Below, in pieces: positions 10,413-20,716 of a stretch of DNA of 64,000 nt (the first letter of the stretch is position 1; each line of letters opens with the position of its first letter). The stretch covers positions 1 to 64,000 of the forward strand of contig JAJAGP010002218.1 in assembly GCA_025084515.1 (NCBI GenBank). The letters run 5' to 3'. The translations under genes and the position numbers were made by a program. This stretch comes from Ancistrus triradiatus. Lineage: Eukaryota; Chordata; Actinopteri; Siluriformes; Loricariidae. The notes under the pieces were generated by a model. The model saw only the letters and a program-made list of their open reading frames with translations, was not told the origin of the DNA and made no database searches.

Positions 10413-11477
10413 GGTCTTCTCCAGGTTTGCACACACTGTAGCTGGTATCGAGACTGAAGAAGTCACTTAGATGAGTGACGAAACGTTTCTCCAACAAAAT
10501 CTATGTCCAGATGAACAGATTCAACTTATTGGACTGTAGCTGGTATTTTGGCCCATTCCTCCATGCAGATCTCCTCTAGAGCAGTGATGTTTTGGGGCTG
10601 TCGCTGGGCAACATGGACTTTCAACTCCCTCCACAAATTTTCTATGGGGTTGAAGTCTGGAGACTGGCTAGGCCCCTACGGGATCTTGAAATGCTTTTTA
10701 TGGAGCCACTCCTTCATTGCCCGAGCTGTGTGTTTGGGATCATTGTCATGCTGGAAGACCCAGCCATGTTCCATCTTCAATGCTCTCACTGATGGAAGGA
10801 GGTTTTGGCTTAAAATCTCACGATACATGGCCCCGTTCATTCTTCCCTTAACACGGATCAGTCGTCCTGTTCCATCTGCAGAATAACAGCCCCAAAGCAT
10901 GATGTTTCCACCCCCATGCTTCACAGTAGGTATGGTGTTCTTGGGATGCAACACAGCATTCTTCATCCTCCAAACACGACGAGTTGAGTTTTTACCAAAA
11001 AGTTCTATTTTGGTTTCATCTGACCACATGATATTCTCCCAATCCTCTTTTGGATCATCCATATGCTCTCTGGCAAACTTCAGATGGGCCTGGACATGCA
11101 CTGGCTTAAGCAGGAGGACACGCCTGGCACTGCAGGATCTGAGTCCCTCTCGGCATAGTGTGTTACTGATGGTAGCCTTTGTTACTTTGGTCCCAGCTCT
11201 CTGCAGGTCATTCATCAGGTCCCTCTGTGTAGTTCTGGGATTTTTTGCTCACCGTTCTCATGATCATTTTGACCCCACGGGATGAGATCTTGCGTGGAGC
11301 CCCAAATTGAGGGAGATTATCAATGGTCTTGTATGTCTTCCATTTTCCTACAATTGCTCCCACAGTTGATTTATTCACACCAACCTGCTTGCCTATTGTA
11401 GATTCACTCTTCCCAGCCTGGTGCAGGTCTACAATTTTCTTCCTGGTGTCCTTCGACAGCTATTTGGTCTTCGCCAT
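10413..11477 (-). pseudogene. Tc1-A transposase, broken
   Basis: The start ATG is at 11477-11475 (MAKTK, then an in-frame stop). The N-terminal helix-turn-helix region follows ([20 protein letters not shown]). An extra A in a run near 11250 shifts the frame. From 11215 to 10676 a 179-residue frame is open. It contains [11 protein letters not shown] (first Asp) and [10 protein letters not shown] (second Asp). It ends at a TAG (10678-10676) that replaces the Glu-Trp codons of [10 protein letters not shown]. Downstream, [14 protein letters not shown] with the catalytic Glu is still readable. The full triad is therefore visible in DNA, but at least two stops and a frameshift inactivate it. Confidence 0.92.
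10435..10546 (+). mobile_element. 84-bp insert with 14-bp target site duplication
   Basis: The 14-mer ACTGTAGCTGGTAT occurs at 10435-10448 and again at 10533-10546; it is single in other Tc1-A copies. The 84 bp between (10449-10532) are foreign to the transposon and include GACTGAAGAAGTCACTTAG and GATGAGTGACGAAACG. I remember this phrase as highly repeated in fish genomes, probably as the 3' tail of a retroelement, perhaps Penelope-like. The duplication is seen directly; the family assignment is from memory and uncertain. Confidence 0.8.
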
Positions 11478-11838
11478 GGTTGGGTTTGGAGTCTGACTGT
11501 TTGAGGCTGTGGACAGGTGTCTTTTATACAGATAACGAAGGCCAACCAGGTGTCATTAATACAGGTAACGAGTGGAGGACAGAAGAGCTTCTTAAAGAAG
11601 TTGTTACAGGTCTGTGAGAGCCAGAAATCTTGCTTGTTTGTGGGTGACCACATATTTATTTTCCACCATGATTTACAATTAAATTCTTTAAAAATCCTAC
11701 AATGTGATTTTTTTTTTCTCATTTTGTCTCTTATAGCTGAAGTGCACCTATGATGAAAATTACAGACCTCTCTCATCTTTCTAAGTAGGAGAACTTCCAC
11801 AATCAGTGGCTGCCTAAATACTTTTTTTCCCCACTATA

Positions 11839-12349
11839 TGTTGTAAAACCTAACTAAATACATTGTGTTGTGTTGGTTGGTTATTTTATGGGACATCTGG
11901 CAATCTATTTTGTCAATCACAAATGTAACTCTTGGGTAGCAATCATTTCTAAATTCAAACAGCAATCATTTATAAATGAAATCCTTGGTCAGAATGGTAC
12001 TTTGGTCTGCCATGTTTGTCAAAGCATTTGTGTAACTCTGGTTTTGTAAACACAGGAATGGGTTTGCTGTCAAGAAGTTTACAAGAATTCAAGTTTGGCT
12101 GAAATAAGTTAACTTGGTGTATAGGATCTTTTATAAGGAAGTATGGAGTTACAACTTTAAACTGAAGTATATCTAGATAGCTGTCTTCATCTGAATGATG
12201 GTCAGTAGACTGGATTATTTGTTTTTCATCAAAAAGTATTTTTGAAAATTGAGAACTTAGTTACTGAAAATGGAGCAATAGGCATCAATCCAGTACTAAC
12301 CAGTTTGATGGGTCAGTTAATACCTCAGATTCCTGCTCTAGCCTGAAAG
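11839..12349. other. no feature recognised
   Basis: About 500 bp of AT-rich DNA between a transposon and a LINE relic. No coding frame or repeat recognised. Confidence 0.45.
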
Positions 12350-12935
12350 GACTGGAACCCAATGTGGTACTAGATTACTGCAATGTTCTTCTGGCTGGTC
12401 TTCCAATGCGTACAATCAGACCTCTGCAACTGATTCGGAATGCAGCAGCTTGTCTGGTTTTCAATTTACCCAAGTTTTCTCATGTCACCCTACTGCTGCA
12501 TTCTCTTCTCTGGCACCCTGGAGATTCAAAACCCTGATGCTCACCTATAAATCTAAAAATGGACCAGTGCCCTCTTACCTAAAGGTTCTAATCAAACCAC
12601 TCTCTGTGTCTCGTACCCTCCGAGACGCGACCTTGGCTCGACTGGATCCTCCACTCAAGATTGAAGGAAGACAAGCGTCAAGACTCTTCTCCATCCTGGC
12701 ACACAGACAATGGAATGAACTTCCACTGGATGTCCAAACATTTGTTTTTGTATCTTGTTGACTTACCCACATCCAGTCCTAGCAGGTTCTTGTTGGATTG
12801 TGTTCTTGGGCTATTGCGTATTTGTACTAGCATGAGGTAATGTCTACTAAGAAGAGCACAAAGTACTTCCATAAGTCGTTTTGGATAAGGGCGTCTGCTA
12901 AATGCTGTAAATGTAAATTTAAATGTATTTTGATA
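12350..12935 (+). mobile_element. LINE-L 3' end (L2/CR1-type non-LTR retrotransposon)
   Basis: The 3' end of a non-LTR retrotransposon: the C-terminal part of its reverse-transcriptase ORF, a short 3' untranslated region, then a tail with TAAGTCGTTTTGGATAAGGG and CTGTAAATGTAAAT (12874-12925). The same tail ends the SINE-A copies, as expected if SINE-A borrows the LINE-L machinery. The element is 5'-truncated, which is usual for LINEs. Confidence 0.82.
12370..12763 (+). pseudogene. reverse transcriptase C-terminal relic of LINE-L
   Basis: The first frame from 12370 reads LDYCNVLLAGLP, then IRPLQLIRNAAA and LVFNLPKFSHVT, the classic C-terminal signature of L2/CR1-like LINE polyproteins. A deletion near 12510 shifts the frame. 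The second frame continues RFKTLMLTYKSKNGPVPSYL and GRQASRLFSILAHRQWNELP to about 12761. Two frames together cover the ORF end; the catalytic YADD region lies upstream and is absent. No activity is possible. Confidence 0.85.
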
Positions 12936-14086
12936 TTGTTGCCCTTCTGCTTTTAGGTTTGATATGTTTTGTAGTCAGAAATGCCATTTTCCTCTGACCT
13001 CTCTTCATTCACAAGACATTTCCACACAAGGACCTGATTTATTCACTTGCTTTAACTCTAGAGACTGCTGTGTGTGAAAATCCCAGCATATCCTCACTCT
13101 CGGAAACTTTCAAAGCCTGTCTGATACCAACAGCCGTGCTACCGTTAAAGTCAATTACATTCTGTTCTGAAGTTTGATATGAACATGAGTGTATATTGTA
13201 TAGTGAAGTACAGAAATATAACAGTTCAGATAAATGCAGAATGTTCTTTTAAGATAAGGAAATGCTTTTTGCTCAAGTGCATTAAAGGTTTCATTAGTTG
13301 CCACCTAGTGAAGCCTATCTTGAACCAAGCAGAGAGAAATCAGATATAACAGAGCAGGACTGATGTTCCCAGAGGTGACAAATGCCCTTCCTTCCTCCTC
13401 CCTGTGTAGCTACATCCTCACCTTATTAGCTAGGTGAGACATAGATGCAAGGGGCGTTAAAGAAAGTGACAAAAGTCACAGCCCCATGCCAAGGGCTCTT
13501 CACTGGTGCTGATGTGCATGAGTATGGGAGCTGATCACAGGAAATCACACGCACTCTGATGCTGTTTGTACGTTAGTTCTCACCCAGCACTGCTTTTGCT
13601 GCTCCAGCCAACACTAAGGGAAGTTCTTTTAGCACGTTCATAAAATACACCAATTAGCATTGTCACAACAGCATTGAAAGCAGGGCTACTGAAAAGGCAG
13701 CCATGCACTTCAAAGCCAGCCAAACACTTTGTACAAGTGTACACATTAGTTTCAGGTAACTGTGAATGATCTTTCAGGGGACAAGTTATGTTGTTGATTA
13801 CCAGAGTGACAAGAACCAAGATTAAAACAGGGTGATGGTAATGGCAAGGCATTCATGAATTGACACTACGTGCCTTTCTGAAGGATGATATATGACACCA
13901 TTAGAATAACCTCATGGCCCTTAAAGACACCAATCTGTTTCACCTTGTCCTTCACACATGCTTGTCTTGAGGTTTGGGAACAGTAGGCCAGTGTGTGTAT
14001 GTACAGTACCAATATATGTGTTAGTGTGAGCAATGACTACTTAAATGAACATCAAAGTAGGCCGCTTTCATTGACATTTGAGAAAG

Positions 14087-14093
<7 letters not shown>
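12936..14093. other. 1.15 kb without recognisable gene
   Basis: Non-repetitive DNA between a LINE and a microsatellite. Some short frames are open, for example on the minus strand around 13580-13852, but none shows a protein family signature or splice-site support. Confidence 0.45.
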
Positions 14094-14176
<83 letters not shown>

Positions 14177-14183
14177 GTATATA
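14094..14183. repeat. (TA)n microsatellite
   Basis: Nearly pure (TA)n for about 77 bp, then degenerate GTATATGTATATA. The Tc1-A copy begins directly after its last TA. Reading frames across it give only Ile-Tyr repeats and are not genes. Confidence 0.97.
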
Positions 14184-15714
14184 CAGTGGGTCAAAAAAGT
14201 ATTTAGTCAGCCACTGATTATGCAAGTTCTCCGACTTAGAAAAGATGAGAGAGGTCTGTAATTTTCATCATATGTACACTTCAACTATGAGAGACAATAT
14301 GAGAAAATAAAGTCCAGGAAATCACATTGTAGGATTTTTAAAGAATTAATTGTAAATTATGGTGGAAAATAAGTATTTGGTCACCCACAAACAAGAAAGA
14401 TTTCTGGCTCTCACAGACCTGTACCACCTTCTTTAAAAAGCTTCTCTCCTCCACTCATTACCTGTATTAATGACACCTGTTTGATCTCATTATCTGTATA
14501 ATAGAAACCTGTCCACAGCCTCAAACAGTCAGACTCCAAACTCCAACCATGGCCAAGACCAAAGAGCTGTCAAAGGACACCAGGAAAGAAAATTGTAGAC
14601 CTGCACCAGGCTGGGAAGAGTGAATCTACAAGAGGCATGCAGGTTGGTGTGAATAAATCAACTGTGGGAGCAATTGTAAGACATACAAGACCATTGATAA
14701 TCTCCCTCGATCTGGGGCTGCATGCAAGATCTCATCCCGTGGGGTCAAAATGATCATGAGAACGGTGAGCAAAAATCCCAGAACTACACGGAGGGACCTG
14801 ATGAATGACCTGCAGAGAGCTGGGACCAAAGTAACAAAGGCTAACATCAGTAACACACTGTGCCGAGAGGGACTCGGATCCTTCAGTGCCAGGCGTGTCC
14901 CCCTGCTTAAGCCAGTACATGTCCAGGCCCATCTGAAGTGTGCGAGAGAGCATATGGATGATCCAGAAGAGGACTGGGAGAATATCATGTGGTCAGATGA
15001 AACCAAAATAGAACTTTTTGGTAAAAACTCAACACAACGTGTTTGGAGGAAGCGCCATACCTACTATGAAGCATGGGGGTGGAAACCTTATGCTTTGGGG
15101 CTGTTTTTCTGCAGATGGGACAGGACGACTGATCTGTGTTAATGGAAGAATGAATGGGGACATGTATTGTGAGATTTCAAGCCAAAACCTCCTTCCTTCA
15201 GTGAGAGCATTGAAGATGGAACGTGGCTGGGTCTTCTAGCATGACAATGATCCCAAACACACTGCTCGGGCAACGAAGGAGTGGCTCCGTAAAAAGCATT
15301 TCAAGGTCCTGGAGTGGCCTAGCCAGTCTACAGACCTCAACCCCATAGAAAATTTGTGGAGGGAGTTAAAAGTCCGTGTTGCCCCAAAACATCACTGCTC
15401 TAGAGGAGATCTGCATGGAGGAATGGGCCAAAATACCAGCTACAGTGTGTGCCCACCTGGTGAAGACTTACAGGAAACGTTTGACCTCTGTCATTGCCAA
15501 CAAAGGTTATGTTACAAAGTATTGAGTTGAACCAAATTTATTGACCAAATACTTATTTTCCAACCTTTATTTACAATTAAATTTTTTTTAAAATCCTACA
15601 ATCTGATTTCCTGGATTTTTTTTCTCATTTTGTCTCTCATAATTGAAGTGTACTTATGATGAAAATGACAGACCTCTCTCATCTTTCTAAGTGGGAGAAC
15701 TTGCACAATCAGTG
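14184..15714 (+). mobile_element. Tc1-A transposon lacking its outer right end
   Basis: The left end CAGTGGGTCAAAAAAGTATT starts at 14184 after TA (14182-14183). Homology to other copies runs through the coding region and 3' untranslated region to ACTTGCACAATCAGTG (ends 15714). The last 30 bp of the right inverted repeat are missing. Without a right end this copy could not be excised even if transposase were supplied. Confidence 0.92.
14549..15524 (+). pseudogene. Tc1-A transposase, broken
   Basis: ATG at 14549 opens MAKTKELSKDTRK. An inserted A near 14586 and a short deletion near 14682 destroy the N-terminal DNA-binding frame. From 14750 the frame is open again: [20 protein letters not shown], then [11 protein letters not shown] (first Asp). 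Another frameshift near 15048 moves to the frame with [24 protein letters not shown] at 15237-15239 replaces the Gln before HDNDPKH (second Asp). The [10 protein letters not shown] segment with the Glu follows. An 11-bp deletion after GTTGCC (near 15384) is shared with the 61.6 kb copy. Confidence 0.92.
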
Positions 15715-15719
15715 CCTCT

Positions 15720-15860
15720 GTAAAACTCTTCTAATACATGCAGGATGAGTAGCCGAAAATCGCTGCATTGAATAATCAATAAATCTGTAAGGTGTATCAG
15801 TGGGCTGTGAATGAATGGGCAGCACACCACAAACGACTCCAAAAAAGCAGCAAAATTAGT
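15720..15860. repeat. unclassified dispersed repeat (pairs with 35.1 kb)
   Basis: The block at about 15735-15805, with GATGAGTAGCC and AATCGCTGCATT, aligns with 35098-35170, with GTGAGTAGCC and AATTGCTGCATG, in the same orientation. Similarity continues weakly to a CACAAA...AAAAAAGCA segment in both. I cannot assign it to a family. At 35 kb it lies next to SINE-B-like sequence, so it may be part of a longer composite SINE. Confidence 0.6.
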
Positions 15861-15944
15861 GCAACCATAAAGTCTGCTGTTTTGTGCAAGCACATCTTTA
15901 CTACACCACAAAAAGTCGAATTGTGTTTATGTAAATGTTCAATG

Positions 15945-16247
15945 TAAAGGCCCAGAATGCTTAAGCACAATATGAGCGCAGGCCAGGGGGAGAGGGTGAA
16001 CAGCTACTCTCGGTACAAGGCAACCAGGCATAGTGTGAGTATGCCAACAGACACACTTAGCCTGGAAACACAACCATAGCTTCTCAAAGCTACCACTATG
16101 GTTCCAGGTTCCAGAAACTCGCACATGGACTTTATAACAGATCTGGACAGCGGACAAGCTGATGCAGCTTCTGTAATCAACAGACCTCTCTGTGCCACAC
16201 ATGTGGTAGTAGGCTAGTGCATTTGACCACTGAGCCACTGGAGCACC
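15945..16247 (-). mobile_element. SINE-B-like retroposon, degraded
   Basis: The minus strand starts at 16247 with GGTGCTCCAGTGGCTCAGTG, a tRNA-like A-box head, followed by GCACTAGCCTACTACCACA. This resembles the heads at 18.7, 24.2 and 46.35 kb (GTGCTAGCCCACCA type). The body is diverged and the 3' limit is approximate. It has no coding content of its own. Confidence 0.5.
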
Positions 16248-17228
16248 TTCAAAATAGTGTTAAAGATCAATTTATAAGTAAATGTTACTGGCTTTTAATT
16301 AGGACCACTGAGTACACACTACACAGATTCTGTTGGTTGGGTGAGGTGCTGGCATAGCTGTATCTATAAACACACTGCAGTTGGTTTGCCTAACTGAGCC
16401 ACGCTGGACAAATGTTTGCGAGAACACCTCTGTAAACACGTTCACCCCTCGAGTGGCAGTGAGAGTGTTGCTGACACTCAAGCCGCCTCACTGATACCAC
16501 AGTCATGTCAACGGAAGTGTAAGCATATATTCAGTTTTCCTAACGAGTCAACCTTGTCTTGAGGCGCCTAAGCATTCACTGACTCCAAACATATCTTCCC
16601 CATGTCCGAAAATACTTGCTGATTATTCTAGCCGATGAATTTGAGAGGCTTAAGTTCTGCTTGCTTAAGACTGGGTGGGTGATTGAGTGATGGCACAGGG
16701 GAACATGAAAGATGAGGGTTTACGAGGAAAGAGATACGGCAGGTCAGTGGAGGTTATGATTTTGACCCCACTGGTATTTTAAGACGGTAGATCATGTTTC
16801 TTCTCTCTGCGTCCGTCAGTCTGTCTGTCCTGCCCTTGCTGGTGTGTAGTTAATGTTGATGAGGAAAACAGATGTGGTCTTAAGACTAACTTGGTCTGTG
16901 AATAATATTTGTACGTGAGGGACGTATTGGAAGGTGCCAGGGTCTAGGATTGTGGTGTTGTCTAAACTGTGGGGACTGATAACACTTTAACTGTAAACAC
17001 AGATAGAAAGAGCCAGGTCTCCCACCTCACTGTGAGGGTGCCCCTACAGGCAGTAGGGAGGTATTGCATGCAATGCATTTTGTAAGTCACTCTGAATAAC
17101 AGCATCTGCCAAGGAACTAAATGTAAATTATTTTTCAGCAGGGCAGACATAATGGTGTTTTAAATGTATAACTCCACTTTTTTGAGAGTTTCTCTTATCT
17201 CTACATTACAGTTGGCATTTTAATTTCA
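16248..17228. other. mostly unannotated DNA with a SINE-A-like tail
   Basis: About 1 kb without gene evidence. At 17079-17128 a short degraded match to the SINE-A/LINE-L tail is visible (TTGTAAGTCACTCTGAATAA, then AACTAAATGTAAAT). It is probably the remnant of an older SINE or LINE end. Confidence 0.5.
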
Positions 17229-17402
17229 GGACCGTGGTGGTCTAGCAGTTAAGGTACTAGACTATGGACCAGAAGGTCCAGTGTTCAAAACCCACCTCTG
17301 CCAGGCTGCCACTGTTGGATCCTTGAACCCACAATTGCTTGGATTTTAAGATTGTATCAATTGTAAGTTGCTTTGGATTAGGGCATCTGCTAAATGTAAA
17401 TT
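17229..17402 (+). mobile_element. SINE-A copy, diverged
   Basis: Head GTGGTGGTCTAGCAGTTAAGG with the complete middle section (GGACCAGAAGGTCCAGTGTTC). The body lacks the segment TGAGCAAGACCCTTAA, and the tail is GTAAGTTGCTTTGGATTAGG then CTGCTAAATGTAAAT. More mutations than the 8.0, 39.0 and 41.5 kb copies indicate greater age. Confidence 0.85.
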
Positions 17403-17692
17403 TGAATAAATTTTGAATACTTGCCAGGCTAAGACCATAGTTTAACATCATTACTATAGGGTGATGCTTAATTTGGTGCTTAATTTTACACAATGAGTCC
17501 TATAAAAATTATTACTGATTTGATTAATATGCATAGTTTGACAAATGCCAAATGGTAAAATGGCAATTGCAATGTAAAGTTATGAAAACTCACAAAAAAT
17601 ATAATGTATCTACTCAATAATCGATGAGTATTCTTTACCTTTACAAGTCCTCAGTTTGACACTAAGGGCACATAATGTACTGTGCAGTCTTA

Positions 17693-18140
17693 GGCCACCA
17701 TTAGATTAGATATACCATTGTTTTAGCAATGGTATAATGACCATATATACAGTAATTACTTCTCGGTCTCTTTATTAGAATACAACCAGAAAATACCAGA
17801 AATTTGCATGTAGTATTAAAAAAACAGAAAAAAACAGCTTCTATTGGCTGCAGTGGCGAGTATTTAGTGTTACCTCCCCTTACACTTGAGCAATAGCAGC
17901 ATGTGGCAGCTTCATTGGGATTCCAATTTGACCCTTCTACAGTCCAAAGAGGGTTGGTCAGGAGTGTTCTTTTTGGAAAGGTTGCAACCAAGAAACCACT
18001 TATTCAGGAGGGGAACAGGGTGAAAAGTCTAAAAGCTCACAAATAAGGAATCCAAGTTTGAAATTTTTGGGACAAATCATTGACGATATGTTATATATGG
18101 TTGTTGTACCATTGCTAAAACAACTAACCTAATGGTGGCC
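17693..18140. mobile_element. 448-bp MITE with TA target duplication
   Basis: Flanked by TA at 17691-17692 and 18141-18142. The left end GGCCACCATTAGATTAG and the inverted right end (CTAACCTAATGGTGGCC) form terminal inverted repeats. Similarity extends about 55 bp through TTTTAGCAATGGTA and ACCATATATA. The left end additionally contains its own small palindrome TACCATTG...CAATGGTA. The interior has no transposase motif that I recognise. TA duplication and size suggest a nonautonomous Tc1/mariner-type element. Confidence 0.75.
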
Positions 18141-18142
18141 TA

Positions 18143-18699
18143 TAACTATACATATAAACACATATAGCTTAAAGATAAAGCTGACAAAAACATATACAAA
18201 GAACAACAAATTGCAGAGGATAATGGAGGCATTGCCCTATGTAATGTTTGAAGAGATGAGTTTTTAGACTTTTGCAGAAGGAAGACAAACAATGGTCTGT
18301 GGGAAGCTCATGATTTCATATCTGAGTTTACATTACATAAATCAACATATACTATGTTTTAATGTTGGTCTTGTGGAGCAGACATCATGTCCAATACAAT
18401 GTAAGAATAAATAAATTTTATTATATATATTTTTGTCAGTTTATCCAAAGTGACTAAAAATTGAGATCAGTTGTGAGTTTGGAGACGCACTCTATACTGG
18501 CTGCATAGTGGTGCTGGTGCTTGACCTCTCAGCATTCCACATGATAATTCAGTTGGTTTTACCACTGAATCACCACCAACAGTGTGCTGTGTTCTAAACA
18601 TTTCTTTTTGTCATTACTAACAATTTTTAAAGCTTGTGTACCCGTAACATCTACCCTTTACATCTACCAATCATTTTAATAACAGAAATTGACAGGTGC
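18143..18699. other. no feature recognised
   Basis: About 550 bp of AT-rich sequence without gene, transposon end or repeat that I recognise. Confidence 0.45.
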
Positions 18700-18860
18700 T
18701 AGAAGGGCCCAGTGATCTAACATGCTATCCCACCACTGTGGGGACCTGGGTTCAAGTACTGAAGGTACCTTCTGGAGGTTTAGCATGATATGCAGACATG
18801 ACTGGCTGTGTCTCAGGGACAGCAGATTGGCCAGGGGACAACAGTAGACTTTTCTACACA
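18700..18860 (+). mobile_element. SINE-B copy, 3'-truncated
   Basis: Head GGGCCCAGTGATCTAACATG with a B-box-like GGTTCAAGTACTG. The body GCAGACATGACTGGCTGTGT is shared with 60.4 kb (GCAGACATGATTGGCTGTGT on the minus strand). It is a tRNA-headed SINE by structure and noncoding. Confidence 0.65.
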
Positions 18861-20716
18861 AATTTACAGAGAGATGGGTCTAGACGTCTATGAGCAAGCC
18901 AAAGGCAACACTCCTGAGAAACCGGGATGGAAGCAAAGCCCAATAAGGGGAACCAATCATGCTTTGGGCCAAAAATGACAGTGAGATTTTAGAGATATTA
19001 GCAAGAGTTAACATGTTTTCAACCTCGAAAACTGTCTGTGTATAGACCAATTATATTATTTTGTCCAAATTATTACAACCTAGCTTTCAGAACCTGCTAG
19101 GCAATGTGAATTACCTGGTAGCAGAATTCTTGGTTCAATCTCAGCATCAGTGGACTCATACAGTAGGAGCCAATGGTTGGAGACCATTGTCCATGTTGGA
19201 TTGAAAATCTGCATTGTCCCACTTCCACCATGATGGTGCTTCAGCTGGTTGGCAGCTGTAAAAAGGGTCTGCTCAATTAAATATTAGAACAATGGCTGGA
19301 TAATGAATGGGCAGTCAAATTACTCTGATTACCAAATTGTTCACAGTCTATTCAAAAAGTATTAAATTAATTATTTGGCATTTAATGTTTTTTAAACTTG
19401 TTTATGTTGGTAGCGCATATGGAATGTATGAATAAATTTCATCCTCTAAGGTTTGGTGAATCGTCAAGAAGCTTTATAGCGTTATAAAAGACCCGAGACC
19501 TGTACAACCCTTAAACACCCAAAAAGCATTATTACTCTGACTTTAGTTGAGTCCTGTGACAGGCACTTGACATTTTCAGAGCAACTGGTGGGCGTGTTGG
19601 TGGTTAAATATAAACAGCGAGTTTGTGGCATTGATTATTTGAGACAATCTTTGGAGTGGAGAAATAAGAGCCTGCCAAAAAGATAAATGATCTTGGGGCG
19701 GGTTTCATCTCGGCACAGGCCAGAGCTCCTTTCTTCCACTATTTGTGCTTCCAGTAGTATTAAAGTTTAAAAGTAAGTTGTACAAATGACCTGCTTGAGC
19801 TCTGAGCCCCCAAATGGCAAGTCTAAAAGGAACAACTCTGATATATCACAGCTCTGGGTTGGAGAGAAACTTGATTCGCTAGGCTGTTACACTAGATTTA
19901 TTAGTTGCTGTATTTTTCTAGTGTCAACTGATGTTCCATTAGGTTGAGCCTTCAGGGTTTAGGGTGGCCTCGTCCCTGTTGCCAGCTGATGGAAAAGTGT
20001 TTGGATGCTTGGTTATTCCTGTGAGGGTGTTAAACACAACAGATTAAGATGCTCCGCAAACCTCCCAAGCTAGCATTAGGCCACTTATCATATTAGCTTG
20101 CCTATAATAACCCATCTGACACCATAATATGTAAGTTGGCTTGGTAACACCCCTGTAACCTAAGAGTCATCAAAGCATGTGAACATGGAAGACCACAGCA
20201 TCGTGGAGTCTTGTACTAAAACCCGTTCTGGCTCCCCAACTCAAATCAGAACATGTCTTGGCGTTTTACATAGCAGTAAGTTTTAGCACTTGTTAAGTAG
20301 TTGTGGTAGTGTGTGTTACATAAACAGGTGTATGTCTGTAGGAAGTCCAAATCATTTCACATAGCAAAAGCATCAAAGAGGTCAAATGACTGATTTTTAG
20401 AAATGGTGTCATCAATCTGTAATATATGACTAGGGCTAGCGCGCTGATTGGTTAAAGGTTATATTAGGAAGCTTATGTATGTTACTAAAGATACAGAAGT
20501 ATCAATATCCACACATGTTTAGTCAGATTCTGTATCTGCCTAGTGTCCATATCTGCAGGATGACACTGTTTCCTATGTTTGCCAAACGAGGAGTGCTAAA
20601 GAGGGTGTCGCACTATGCACTAATTGCTTTTTATTATTTGTACTACCATCCTCTTAAAGTACTTTTCCACTTGCAAGCAACCCCTATCAGGCAGCATTTA
20701 CACATTATTCAAAGTA
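18861..20716. other. 1.85 kb without recognisable gene
   Basis: No exon or transposon end found. The segment 19560-19740 is non-repetitive with moderately high GC and motifs such as GGTGGGCGTG and TGATTATTTGAGACAATC. It could be conserved noncoding DNA, but this is not shown by the sequence alone. Confidence 0.4.

Larger units (their letters stand above)
10236..11836 (-). mobile_element. Tc1-A transposon, inverted, with 84-bp insert
   Basis: Both ends are present. CAGTGGGGCAAAAAAGTATT starts at 10236 after TA (10234-10235). The matching inverted end finishes at 11836 before TA (11837-11838), with one substitution in the last base. Relative to other copies, the transposase 3' end and part of the 3' untranslated region (near 10410) are deleted. 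An unrelated 84-bp segment interrupts the element at 10449-10532. Confidence 0.93.

Noticed and set aside
10462..10484. Active hammerhead ribozyme
   Set aside because: The conserved CU of the CUGANGA box is missing and stem II would have a single base pair. Kept only as a weak structural resemblance.
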